The translations under genes were made by a program, and so were the position numbers. A DNA stretch of 64,000 bases from contig CANGYJ010000016.1 of the NCBI GenBank assembly GCA_947458455.1, forward strand, positions 26,172 through 90,171. Reading direction: 5' to 3'. The notes under the pieces are model-generated. The model was not told the DNA's origin, made no database searches, and saw only the letters and a program-made list of their open reading frames with translations. Shown one piece after another: positions 7,216 through 15,815 of the stretch (position 1 is its first letter; every line of letters begins with the position of its first letter). This stretch comes from Verrucomicrobiaceae bacterium (GTDB taxonomy: Bacteria; Verrucomicrobiota; Verrucomicrobiia; Verrucomicrobiales; Verrucomicrobiaceae).

Positions 7216-9366
7216 ATGATGACGGGACAGATGCCCCCGACAGAGACCCCGAAATTCGTCTTCACTGAAGAACACTTTATCAACCGCGAGCTGAGCTGGC
7301 TGGCCTTCAATTCCCGCGTGCTGGATGAGGCCGCCCGTGCCGATCTGCCGGTGCTGGAACGCGTCAAATTCATCGCCATCACCGCATCGAACCTCGACGA
7401 GTTTTTCATGGTCCGCGTGGGCGGCCTCCAGGCGATGCGGGAGCAGGGCAAACGCGTCAAAGACAACGCCGGGCTCTCGCCCACGCAGCTTTGGGAGCAG
7501 ATTCAGCAGCAGGCTGGAGCCTTCGTGGCCCGCCAGTATGAGATCCTCAATGGCCAGCTTTTGCCGATGCTGCGCGAGAAAGGCATCCGCCGCCTCACCG
7601 CCTCGGAACTCACCACTGGCCAGCGCACGCATCTGCACGATTATTTTGTCGAGCACATCGCCCCGGTGCTCTCACCGGTGGCTCTGGATGCCGAGCAGCC
7701 CCGCGCTAATATCCCGGCGCTGCACATCGTGATCATCTGCACGGTGCAGAACGGCGAAAACGGCCAAACGGAAAAGCGAAATGCCATCCTCGTGCTGCCA
7801 CAGGCTCCCACGCTGCCGCGCCACATCGTGGTGCCCGATCCAGATGGCGGCGAGCACCTTTACATGAACGTCGAAGACGTCGTGAGCCTCTTCATCGGCG
7901 ATTTCTTCCCCTCCGAAAAGGTCACCGCCACCGCCCGCTTCCGCGTGAGCCGAAACACCGACATCACCCTCGATGACGAAGGTGCCTTTGACCTCGCCAG
8001 CGAAATGGAAGCCATCCTGGAGAAACGCCAAAGTGGCGCTGCCATCCGCATCGAAATCGAGGCCGGTGCCCCAAGAAACCTGGTGAAGGTCATCCGCGAG
8101 CTTTGCGGCTCCAAAGGCCCGCAAATCTACGAAGTGAATGGCGAGCTCGATCTTCGCGGTTACTACGCCATTTCGAGCCTGGCTGGCTTTGAGGAGCTGA
8201 AAGTGGTGCCATGGGAAAGCCAGCCCTGCACCGCCATCCAGCCCGGTGAGAGCATCTTCGACGCCATCAAGCGTGGCGATATCCTGATGCAGCATCCGTA
8301 TGAGAGCTTTGATCCCATCCTCTCGCTCGTCGAGGAGGCTGCGGAAGATCCCGATGTCATCGCCATCAAGCAGATCCTTTACCGCACCGCGAAGAACAGC
8401 CGCATCATCTCCGCCCTTATCCGCGCCGCCCAGGCCGGAAAGCACGTCACCGTGCTCGTCGAGCTGAAGGCCCGCTTTGACGAGGCCCGCAATCTCGAAC
8501 GTGCTGGCGATCTCATCAACGCGGGTGCCCAGATCATCTACGGCGTCGCCGGACTCAAAACCCACGCCAAGGTCTGCCTCGTCATGCGACGCGAATCCGG
8601 CCGCCTGATGCGCTACATGCACTTCGGCACCGGAAACTACAACGAATCCACCGCCAAGCTCTACACCGACATCAGCGTGCTCACTTGCCGCGCCGAATTC
8701 GGCAGCGATGCCTCCGCGTTCTTCAATACCGTCACCGGCCGCTCCCGCTTCGTGCATTTCGAGAAGATCTCGATGGCACCCTTCGGCCTGCGTGAACGTC
8801 TCGTCTCCCTCATCCGCAGCGAGGGCGAGCGTGCCCGCCAGGGCGAGACCGCTGAGATCATGCTCAAGATGAACGCCCTCGAAGACCGCGAGATGATCGA
8901 GGCGCTCTACGAGGCATCCCACGCGGGCGTGAAGATTCGCCTCAACATCCGCGGCATCTGCTGCCTCCGCCCTGGTGTGAAGGGCCTGAGCGAAAACATC
9001 AGCGTCGTCAGCATCATCGACCGCTACCTGGAGCACGCCCGCGTCTTCTGGTTCCGCCAGGGTGGCAAAAACGCCGTCTTCATCGCCAGCGCCGATTTCA
9101 TGAATCGCAACCTGAGCAAGCGAGTCGAGCTGCTCGTGCCCGTGGAGGACAAAGAAGCCCGCAAACGACTCACGCACATCTTGGAGACCCACTTCAAAGA
9201 CACCTCCCGCGGCCGCATCCTCCGCCCCGATGGCACCTGGATCATCCCCGCGACTCCCAGCGCCAAGGTCATTCGCTCACAAGATGTCTTTGCCAAAGAA
9301 GCCGCCAAGCGTGCCAAGCAAAACACCGCCGCCGACGTGCTCGTGCCGCACACGCCGAAGAGCTAA
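7216..9366 (+). CDS. ppk1: Polyphosphate kinase 1
   Basis: PPK1 reversibly polymerises the gamma phosphate of ATP into polyphosphate. The 716-residue protein has the N domain (NRELSWLAFN near residue 24, NLDEFFMVR), head domain and two phospholipase D-like C domains. The phosphorylated histidine lies in GLKTHAKV (H450 from ATG 7216) and the second in MHFGTGNY (H469). The 19-residue spacing equals that of H435/H454 in the E. coli enzyme. Length is close to the usual 690-730. The gene starts 30 bases after potC, so it may share a transcript. No exopolyphosphatase gene is adjacent. Confidence 0.97.
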   Translation: MMTGQMPPTETPKFVFTEEHFINRELSWLAFNSRVLDEAARADLPVLERVKFIAITASNLDEFFMVRVGGLQAMREQGKRVKDNAGLSPTQLWEQIQQQAGAFVARQYEILNGQLLPMLREKGIRRLTASELTTGQRTHLHDYFVEHIAPVLSPVALDAEQPRANIPALHIVIICTVQNGENGQTEKRNAILVLPQAPTLPRHIVVPDPDGGEHLYMNVEDVVSLFIGDFFPSEKVTATARFRVSRNTDITLDDEGAFDLASEMEAILEKRQSGAAIRIEIEAGAPRNLVKVIRELCGSKGPQIYEVNGELDLRGYYAISSLAGFEELKVVPWESQPCTAIQPGESIFDAIKRGDILMQHPYESFDPILSLVEEAAEDPDVIAIKQILYRTAKNSRIISALIRAAQAGKHVTVLVELKARFDEARNLERAGDLINAGAQIIYGVAGLKTHAKVCLVMRRESGRLMRYMHFGTGNYNESTAKLYTDISVLTCRAEFGSDASAFFNTVTGRSRFVHFEKISMAPFGLRERLVSLIRSEGERARQGETAEIMLKMNALEDREMIEALYEASHAGVKIRLNIRGICCLRPGVKGLSENISVVSIIDRYLEHARVFWFRQGGKNAVFIASADFMNRNLSKRVELLVPVEDKEARKRLTHILETHFKDTSRGRILRPDGTWIIPATPSAKVIRSQDVFAKEAAKRAKQNTAADVLVPHTPKS

Positions 9367-9415
9367 TTTGATCGTGACAAGCGAGAGTCGGCTGCCCTAC
9401 GATCTAGGCACCGCC

Positions 9416-10534
9416 ATGAAAACCATGTTCCTCGCCGCTCTCGCGGTCACCACGCTCGCTGCGGCTCCCGTCGCCGTTTCACCCTCGCTCATCGAATCGC
9501 CGCAGACGGGCGGTTTGGAGTTCAAGACGCTCTCGTCGATCAGTTTTGGCCCCAATGGCCTCCTGCTCGTGGCCGAACCGGGCACCGCCAGCGTCGTCGC
9601 CATTCAAACGGGCGATGTCGGTCCCGACGTGAAGGTGCTGGAGAAACCTGTGGCGGACATCGGTAGTGTCATTGCCGGTGGACTCGGCGCGAAGAAGGAA
9701 GACATCACCATCAAAGACCTCGCCGCCAATCCGGCCAGCGGTCGCATCTATCTCGCCGTACAGCGCCGACCAGACAACGCCGTGCTCATCGTGACCGTTG
9801 ATGCCGCAGGCAAGGTGGCTCCCTTTGATACGGCGAACCTCCCGTGGGCACGCATCACCTTGCCCGGCGGCACCGCCAGCAAAGTCACTAACATCACCGA
9901 TGTGGCCTTCGATGGCACTCGCGTCTTCGCCACTGGCACCTGCAACGAAGAATTCGCCTCCCGCATCTTCACCATCCCCGTGCCCATCAAGCACGGCAGC
10001 ACCGCGAACGTCTTCAGCGCCGAGACTTACCACGTCGCCCATCGCAAGTGGGAGACGAAGGCACCGATCCAGAGCTTCATCCCCTATTCCGACAAGGGCG
10101 AGACCTTTGTCATCGGTGCCTTCGCCTGCACGCCCGTGGCCAAATTCAAAGTCGATGACCTGCAAAGCGGCGCCCAAGTCAAAGGCGTGAGCATGGTCGA
10201 ACTCGGCAGCGGCAATCGCCCGCTCGATCTCTTCAGCTACACCGACAAAAGCGGCAAAGACTGGCTCGTCGTCCATACCCAGCGCTTCAAGCAGAACGCC
10301 TTCGGCCCCAGCAAGATGTGGGGAGCCCGCATCAGCATGGACTACCTCGACACCCCGCAGACCAACGAAAACGCCGCCCGCCGCGATGAGAAACAGCACG
10401 AAGGCCCGCAAGGCATCGAGATCGTCGATAGCCTCTTCGGCGCTGTTCAAGCCGACAAACTCGACAACACCCGTGCGATCATCCTGAAGGACACCGAAGG
10501 CACACTGAGCCTGGAAGTGGCCGCGCTTCCGTAA
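9416..10534 (+). CDS. Exported protein of unknown function, probable beta-propeller
   Basis: A 372-residue product with a clear Sec signal (MKTMFLAALAVTTLAAAPVA). The mature part is beta-rich with repeated short strands, such as SISFGPNGLLLVAEPG, GRIYLAVQR and VAFDGTRVFATG, which resembles NHL/SMP-30-like propellers, but no blade consensus or catalytic motif is strong enough to name. The ATG at 9416 begins the signal peptide; the frame extends upstream into the 3' part of ppk and is ignored there. It is followed closely by another exported protein. I do not recognise the family. Confidence 0.75.
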   Translation: MKTMFLAALAVTTLAAAPVAVSPSLIESPQTGGLEFKTLSSISFGPNGLLLVAEPGTASVVAIQTGDVGPDVKVLEKPVADIGSVIAGGLGAKKEDITIKDLAANPASGRIYLAVQRRPDNAVLIVTVDAAGKVAPFDTANLPWARITLPGGTASKVTNITDVAFDGTRVFATGTCNEEFASRIFTIPVPIKHGSTANVFSAETYHVAHRKWETKAPIQSFIPYSDKGETFVIGAFACTPVAKFKVDDLQSGAQVKGVSMVELGSGNRPLDLFSYTDKSGKDWLVVHTQRFKQNAFGPSKMWGARISMDYLDTPQTNENAARRDEKQHEGPQGIEIVDSLFGAVQADKLDNTRAIILKDTEGTLSLEVAALP

Positions 10535-10543
10535 AGAACGGGG

Positions 10544-10715
10544 GGACTGAAAACTGAAAAATGAGAACGGAAAATGGTAAACTGGCGACTGCCGCATTCG
10601 CGTGTGCTTCGCGCCAATTTGACGTTTTGATTTCGCTTCGCTTCACCCTTCGGGCTGCCTTTGGCAGTCTGTCTCGCTTTGCTCGGCTCAGTTTCCAATT
10701 CTCAGTTTTCAGTCC
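10544..10715. repeat. 14-base perfect inverted repeat (GGACTGAAAACTGA) flanking a CG-rich spacer
   Basis: GGACTGAAAACTGA at 10544-10557 is exactly complemented at 10702-10715. The arms carry the CAGTTTTCAGT-type repeat common between genes in this phylum. The enclosed 144 bases contain TTCGCTTCGCTTC and similar short repeats. The whole block overlaps the 5' end of the next reading frame, so the N-terminus of that protein is repeat-derived. Confidence 0.65.
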
Positions 10716-11709
10716 GCTGATCCTTCTCCTCCTCATCACGTTCCCTCACCTCCAAGGGGCTTCGATCAACGAGGCAAATTCTCTCACCATCACGCAGCCC
10801 TTCAGCGGCATCGAAAGCCTCCGGGTCTTCGCCAAGGGCTCGTCACAGCCGCTGTTCGGCACGTTTCGCCCCCCAGTATTTGTTCCCGCTATTCCCTTCG
10901 TGCGCGGCCAGATCTACGAGGTCGAACTCAAACTCGCCAACGGCTCGGAATCGAAGTTCGAGGTGACCTTCGATCAAGCCGCCCATGTAGTTCCCACCGT
11001 TCGTCTCTCCCCCACATCAATCGCCATTCCGGCGAACACCCTGAAGCTCTACCTCGATTTCTCGAAGCCGATGGAGGAGGGAGTATTCTTGAAGCACATC
11101 ACCTTGCAGCGACAAAACACAGGCGAGGAGGTGGCGGGTGCTTTTCGAGAGACGGAACTGTGGTCACCGGATGGCAAACGGCTCACGATCATGTTTCATC
11201 CTGGCCGCCAAAAGACCGGCGTGAACCTGAACCTCGATGAAGGCCCTGTTTTGATCGCTGGCGAAGGTTACGACCTCGTCGTTTCGGGACAATGGCGCTC
11301 CACGGCGGGGATTGCGCTCGGACGCGAGAGCGCCTTCCACCTCAAACCCATCGCCGCCGATCACGAGCAGCCCGATCCCGCCCGCTGGCAGATTCATCCG
11401 CCGAAGGCCGGCACACTCGCCCCCATCGTGGTGATCACGAATGAACTCTTTGATCCTCAAATCTTCGCCCGCGCCCTCCAAGTGCCCCAAACACCCGGCA
11501 AAGCCGAAGCGAAGGTCATCGACCTCCAACGCGTCGAATGGCGTTTCACACCCGAGCAGCCTTGGAAGCCCGGCGAACATCGCATCACCATCGATCCAGA
11601 ACTCGAAGACCTCGCCGGAAACAACCTGCGCAAGCCCTTCGAAGTCGATCTCACCGTCGCCCCGCCCCAGCCGCGCTCCAACGTGCTGAAGGTTCAGATT
11701 CAGCCGTGA
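10561..11709 (+). CDS. Exported SbsA/Big_5-type Ig-like domain protein
   Basis: 382 residues from ATG 10561. The first about 50 residues are encoded by the inverted-repeat block at 10544-10715 and look non-native. They are followed by a hydrophobic core (LILLLLITF) and a likely cleavage near HLQGAS, after which the sequence becomes normal protein. The mature part carries two beta-sandwich units with the Big_5/SbsA pattern (LDFSKPMEEG; WRFTPEQPW; DLAGNNL), a fold typical of surface proteins. No catalytic motif is seen. If the true start is a non-ATG codon near 10719, the protein is about 330 residues. The function is unknown; attachment to the envelope is inferred. Confidence 0.7.
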   Translation: MRTENGKLATAAFACASRQFDVLISLRFTLRAAFGSLSRFARLSFQFSVFSPLILLLLITFPHLQGASINEANSLTITQPFSGIESLRVFAKGSSQPLFGTFRPPVFVPAIPFVRGQIYEVELKLANGSESKFEVTFDQAAHVVPTVRLSPTSIAIPANTLKLYLDFSKPMEEGVFLKHITLQRQNTGEEVAGAFRETELWSPDGKRLTIMFHPGRQKTGVNLNLDEGPVLIAGEGYDLVVSGQWRSTAGIALGRESAFHLKPIAADHEQPDPARWQIHPPKAGTLAPIVVITNELFDPQIFARALQVPQTPGKAEAKVIDLQRVEWRFTPEQPWKPGEHRITIDPELEDLAGNNLRKPFEVDLTVAPPQPRSNVLKVQIQP

Positions 11710-11895
11710 TGTAGCTCCAAGCCCCTCGACCTAGTCATCACGCGGTCGAGTAACGCCTGCGCTTCCGCCTCGCAAGATCACTTCCGGCGTTTCGTTGCGT
11801 TGAAGCAACATGCGTTCTGAAAGTGCGGCGAGCGGGGAGTTGACCCCTGCTTTTCCCGCAGAACTGTGCGCTCGTCTTCCCCACCAACCGCCGCC

Positions 11896-13782
11896 ATGTC
11901 CCTCCGATCTCCCGCTGAAGCCTTTGAGAAAGTCCCGACGATCATCTTCGCCGATTCCGCTGCCGCCGCGAAGGCACTGGCACAGGAGGTGAAGGAGATC
12001 ATCACCACGAAGAACAAAGCCGGCCAGCCTGCTGTGCTCGGCATGGCCACGGGTTCCACGCCAGTGCCGTTTTACCGCGAGCTGATCCGCCTGCACAAGG
12101 AAGAGGGCCTCAGCTTCAAAAACCTCATCACCTTCAACCTCGACGAATACTTCGGCCTCGCCCCCGATCACCCGGAAAGCTACGCGCGATTCATGGCGGA
12201 GCAGATCTTTGACCACATCGACATCCCGAAGGCGAACATCAACATCCCCAGCGGCACGATTTCGAGCGATCAGGTCTTCAACCACTGCCGCGACTACGAG
12301 CAGAAGATCGACAGCGTGGGCGGGATCGACCTGCAAATCCTCGGCATCGGCCGCACAGGCCACATCGGCTTCAACGAACCCGGTTCGAGCCGTGATTCGC
12401 TCACGCGCCGCATCACGCTGGATCGCGTGACGCGTCAGGATGCCGCCAGCGACTTCCGTGGAGAGCAAAATGTGCCACACTTTGCCATCACGATGGGCGT
12501 GGGCACCATTTTGAGGGCGAAGAAACTCGTGCTCATGGCCTGGGGCGAAAACAAAGGCGGCGTGGTCGCCAAGGCCGTCGAAGGCCCGATGACGGAAGCC
12601 GTCTCCGCCTCCTTCCTGCAAGATCACCCCGATGCCCGTTTCTTCATCGACCAAGGGGCCTCGCGTGAATTGACCCGGATCAAACTCCCGTGGCTCGTCG
12701 GCCCCGTTTCCTGGACGCCGCGTGAGACACGCCGCGCCATGGTGTGGCAGGCGTTCAAGACGAAGCGGCCTGTGCTGAAGCTCATCGACGAGCATTACAA
12801 CGAGCACGGCCTCAGCGATCTGCTCTCCGAGCAAGGTCCGGCCTACCAGCTCAACATCCGCATCTTCAATCAACTCCAGCACACCATCACCGGCTGGCCC
12901 GGCGGCAAGCCCGATGAGGACGACACCTACCGCCCCGAACGTGCGCGGCCCTTTCCAAAGCGCTGCCTCGTGCTCTCGCCGGAGCCTCAGGATGCCATCG
13001 TCGGCATGGGCGGCACCATTGATCGTCTCATTGAGCAAGGCCACGACGTTCACCTCATCTCCCTCACCTCCGGCAGCCTCCGCGTGCCGGATAGCGAAGC
13101 GGATAAATTCGCCGGCACACTTCTCGAACTCTCCTCGAATGCCGCCAAGCCCGATGAATGGAAGGCGCAGGTCGTTTACGGCAAAGAGGCACTTTCCCAG
13201 CTCGATGCGAAAGGCGAATTCGGCGAGGATACCCCCGTCCTCCGCCAGCTCAAAGGCCTCATCCTGCGCGGTGAACTGCGTGATGCCGCCCAGGCACTCG
13301 GCTTGGATCACAACCATGTCACCTTCCTCGATCTGCCCTTCTACGAGCAGGGCCGCTATCGCCGCTTCAAGAGCACGCAGGCGGATGTCGAGGCACTCAA
13401 AAAGCTCCTCCTGGAGCACAAGCCGCATCAAATCTTCCTCACCGGCGATGCGGCGGACCCGAGCAGCGTGTCCGGCATCACCTTCCGCCTGCTCATCAGC
13501 GCCTTGCAGGCCTGCACCGGCGAGGAATTCGCCAACTCATGCAGCCTGTGGCTTTATCGCGGCAAAGAACGTGCCCTCGAAGCCCACGAGATTGACATGG
13601 CTGTGCCGATGAGCCCGCTGCAAATCGAGCGCAAAGAAAACGCCCTCAATCGCTACAGCGCCCTCAGCAGCCTCGAAAAAGAAGCGCCGGAGACGAACCG
13701 CGAAAACGCACGGAACTACGATTCCCTCGGCCTCGCCGAATACGAAGCCATCGAAGTCTTCCAGCGCTGCCGGCGGAATTAA
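11896..13782 (+). CDS. Glucosamine-6-phosphate deaminase-like protein fused to a degenerate LmbE/PIG-L domain
   Basis: 628 residues from ATG 11896. The N-terminal half (about 12-270) is NagB-like, with the sugar-phosphate loop MATGSTP, FNLDEYFGL (D83, matching E. coli D72) and GRTGHIGFNEPGSS (H156 and E161 match H143 and E148). The position of E. coli D141 is T154. The C-terminal half (about 350-628) follows the LmbE/PIG-L deacetylase fold. The zinc-binding HPDD signature is replaced by SPEPQDAIVGMGGT (361-374), and the second signature by ADPSSVSG near 520. NagB-LmbE fusions of this architecture are known in Bacteroidetes. Here the deacetylase half should be inactive. The gene ends head-on with a phosphatase gene, two bases apart. 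It is not in a nag operon. Confidence 0.85.
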   Translation: MSLRSPAEAFEKVPTIIFADSAAAAKALAQEVKEIITTKNKAGQPAVLGMATGSTPVPFYRELIRLHKEEGLSFKNLITFNLDEYFGLAPDHPESYARFMAEQIFDHIDIPKANINIPSGTISSDQVFNHCRDYEQKIDSVGGIDLQILGIGRTGHIGFNEPGSSRDSLTRRITLDRVTRQDAASDFRGEQNVPHFAITMGVGTILRAKKLVLMAWGENKGGVVAKAVEGPMTEAVSASFLQDHPDARFFIDQGASRELTRIKLPWLVGPVSWTPRETRRAMVWQAFKTKRPVLKLIDEHYNEHGLSDLLSEQGPAYQLNIRIFNQLQHTITGWPGGKPDEDDTYRPERARPFPKRCLVLSPEPQDAIVGMGGTIDRLIEQGHDVHLISLTSGSLRVPDSEADKFAGTLLELSSNAAKPDEWKAQVVYGKEALSQLDAKGEFGEDTPVLRQLKGLILRGELRDAAQALGLDHNHVTFLDLPFYEQGRYRRFKSTQADVEALKKLLLEHKPHQIFLTGDAADPSSVSGITFRLLISALQACTGEEFANSCSLWLYRGKERALEAHEIDMAVPMSPLQIERKENALNRYSALSSLEKEAPETNRENARNYDSLGLAEYEAIEVFQRCRRN

Positions 13783-13783
13783 C

Positions 13784-14425
13784 TTACCCCACCGGCGGCT
13801 GGAAGTTCAGCAGCTCGATCTCGATGGCGTGCTTCTTCTCAGGCTGCACTTCCACGACGGAGATGCAGCCGTACTCGATATTGAAGTGTGCCATCCGCAT
13901 GAGCGGCATCTCCAGCAGCAGCGCCAACATCACGCGGATGATGCCGCCATGGCAAAACACGGCCACGCGCTGATGGGGATGCGCCTCCAGGATGCGCTGG
14001 GTGCATTCGCCGACGCGTTGTTTGATCTGCGAAACGGGCTCGCCATTCGGGATGCCGTCGTTTTCGATGATTTCGAGCCAGTCGAAGGCGCTCACGCCAA
14101 AGAGGCTCTGCACCTCGTCCCAGCGGTTGCCGGTCCAGTCGCCAAAATCGACCTCGCGCAGTCCATCGAGAAACACGGGCTCCATCTCGCGGGAGGTTGC
14201 GGTGGGGGCGAGCGTCTGCCGCACTCGCTGCATAGGGCTGGCGTAGATCGTATCCAGCGGCGTATCGCGCAACCACTTGGCCACCGCCTCCGCCTGGCGC
14301 AGACCGAGCGGTGAGAGGGCCATGTCGATGCGGGAACCGCCAAAGACCTTGTGATAACGCTCCTCCACCTCGCCGTGACGGATGAGATAAAGCTGCGTGG
14401 GATGATTGGGGAGATGCAGTTTCAC
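13784..14425 (-). CDS. Histidine phosphatase (phosphoglycerate mutase-like, CobC type)
   Basis: A 213-residue cytoplasmic phosphatase of the histidine phosphatase branch. The RHG triad LIRHGEVEERYH opens the fold near residue 14, with the second catalytic histidine in VFCHGGIIRV. The RQTL and REVDFGDWTG segments are those of alpha-ribazole-5-phosphate phosphatase and related small-molecule phosphatases. The substrate is not determinable. The start codon is GTG 14425-14423, overlapping the gltX stop (GTGA), so it is coupled to and downstream of gltX, an unusual partnership. No cobalamin gene is in the window. Confidence 0.88.
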   Translation of the reverse strand: MKLHLPNHPTQLYLIRHGEVEERYHKVFGGSRIDMALSPLGLRQAEAVAKWLRDTPLDTIYASPMQRVRQTLAPTATSREMEPVFLDGLREVDFGDWTGNRWDEVQSLFGVSAFDWLEIIENDGIPNGEPVSQIKQRVGECTQRILEAHPHQRVAVFCHGGIIRVMLALLLEMPLMRMAHFNIEYGCISVVEVQPEKKHAIEIELLNFQPPVG

Positions 14426-15741
14426 GACAAAACCTCGGTCAAAGTCCTCACGATGCGCTTCTGCGTGGCCTCACGACCAATCAGATGAGCGATGGTCGTC
14501 ACGCCAGGGCCGCGAGACTGCCCGCTGAGCGCAAAACGCAGCAGCGGCATCATCGCGCCGGGTTTCACGCTGAGTTCTTTGGCGGCGGCCTCGACGGCCT
14601 CCTGCACGCTCTGCTCGCTCCATTCGGAGGAGGCAGCCAGCTTGTCAGCGGCAGCTTGAAGCAACGAGGCGTTCTCCGGCTTCGCTTTCAGCTTCGTCAC
14701 CACATCGGCTTCAAAAGCATAGTCTTCGACGAAAAAGTAATGCACCCACTCCGGCAGTTCGGCGAGCAGGCTCACCTTCTCACGCACGCTGTGAACGGCC
14801 GCCGAGGCCATCGCGTCGTCGGACCACGCCAGATTCTTCGCGGCCAAAAACGGCCTTGCGTGCTTGAGCAGCTCTTCGGGGCTCAGTTCACGCAGATACT
14901 GCGCATTGAACCACAGGCTCTTCTTGAGATCGAACTTCGCGTTGCTGCTGTGAATGGCTTCGGGGTCGAAAAGAGCCACCAGCTCGTTGCGCGAGAGTTT
15001 TTCGCTCTCGGCCTTTGGCGTCCAGCCCAGCAGGCAGAGATAGTTGAAGACCGCATCGGGCAGGTAACCGGCGTTCATGTAGCTGTGCTCGATGGCGCTG
15101 CCTTCGTCCCGCTTGCTCATCTTGGAGCCATCGGGGTTCAGGATGAGCGGAATGTGCGCATACGTCGGCGGCGTGGCACCGAAGGCATTGAAGAGATCCA
15201 CATGCTTCCAGGTGTTCGAGAGATGGTCCTCGCCGCGAATGACGTGCGTCATGCGCATCTCGATGTCGTCCACCACATTCACAAAGTGGAAGATGTAGCT
15301 GCCATCGGGGCGGCGGATGGTCATGTCCGGCTCCTCAGTGGGGGCAAAGCTCACATCCCCGCAGACGAGGTCATGCACGGTGATGGCCGTGCGGCTGAAT
15401 TTGAAACGCACCGCGCCGTTGTCCTCGGTGTACACGCGGCCTGCGGCTTCCAGCTTGGCAAAGTAGGCGTCGTAGATGGCCTTGCGCTGGCTTTGGTAAT
15501 AGGGACCGCAGTCGCCGCCTGCTTCAGGGCCTTCATCCCAGTCGAGACCGAGCCAGCGCAGGCCTTTGAGGATGCCGGCAGAGGCTTCCGCCGTGTTGCG
15601 GGCACCATCGGTGTCCTCCACCCGCAGGATGAAGGTGCCGCCGAGCTTGCGGGCCATCAGCCAGTTAAACAAAGCCGTGCGGGCACCTCCGACATGGAGG
15701 TCACCGGTGGGAGAGGGAGCAAATCGAACGCGTACAGACAT
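14422..15741 (-). CDS. gltX: Glutamyl-tRNA synthetase
   Basis: Charges tRNA-Glu (and possibly tRNA-Gln) with glutamate in the cytoplasm. 439 residues, class I fold, with PSPTGDLHVGG (HIGH-type) at about 8-18 and SKMSKRDEG (KMSKS-type) near residue 236. It lacks roughly 40 residues that most bacterial GltX have between the Rossmann half and the DDIEMRMTHVIRG segment: the chain passes straight from AAGRVYTEDNGAV into RFKFSRTAIT. That missing stretch carries the zinc site in E. coli GltX. The rest, including the anticodon-binding C-terminus, is intact. It is co-transcribed with the phosphatase gene and divergent from a DUF1501 gene. Confidence 0.95.
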   Translation of the reverse strand: MSVRVRFAPSPTGDLHVGGARTALFNWLMARKLGGTFILRVEDTDGARNTAEASAGILKGLRWLGLDWDEGPEAGGDCGPYYQSQRKAIYDAYFAKLEAAGRVYTEDNGAVRFKFSRTAITVHDLVCGDVSFAPTEEPDMTIRRPDGSYIFHFVNVVDDIEMRMTHVIRGEDHLSNTWKHVDLFNAFGATPPTYAHIPLILNPDGSKMSKRDEGSAIEHSYMNAGYLPDAVFNYLCLLGWTPKAESEKLSRNELVALFDPEAIHSSNAKFDLKKSLWFNAQYLRELSPEELLKHARPFLAAKNLAWSDDAMASAAVHSVREKVSLLAELPEWVHYFFVEDYAFEADVVTKLKAKPENASLLQAAADKLAASSEWSEQSVQEAVEAAAKELSVKPGAMMPLLRFALSGQSRGPGVTTIAHLIGREATQKRIVRTLTEVLS

Positions 15742-15815
15742 GGGACGGGGCGTTTACCGAAGCGCGGGCTTGTTGTCCAGCGATAGCTTCCCTCCCCAGC
15801 CGGCGTTCTAGCGCC

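Noticed and set aside
7672..9192. A 506-residue minus-strand frame inside ppk1
   Set aside because: No motif, His/Asp-rich shadow composition, and fully contained in an unmistakable PPK1.
11731..13431. A 566-residue minus-strand frame over the NagB-LmbE gene
   Set aside because: Shadow of the fusion gene, which has recognisable NagB motifs on the plus strand.
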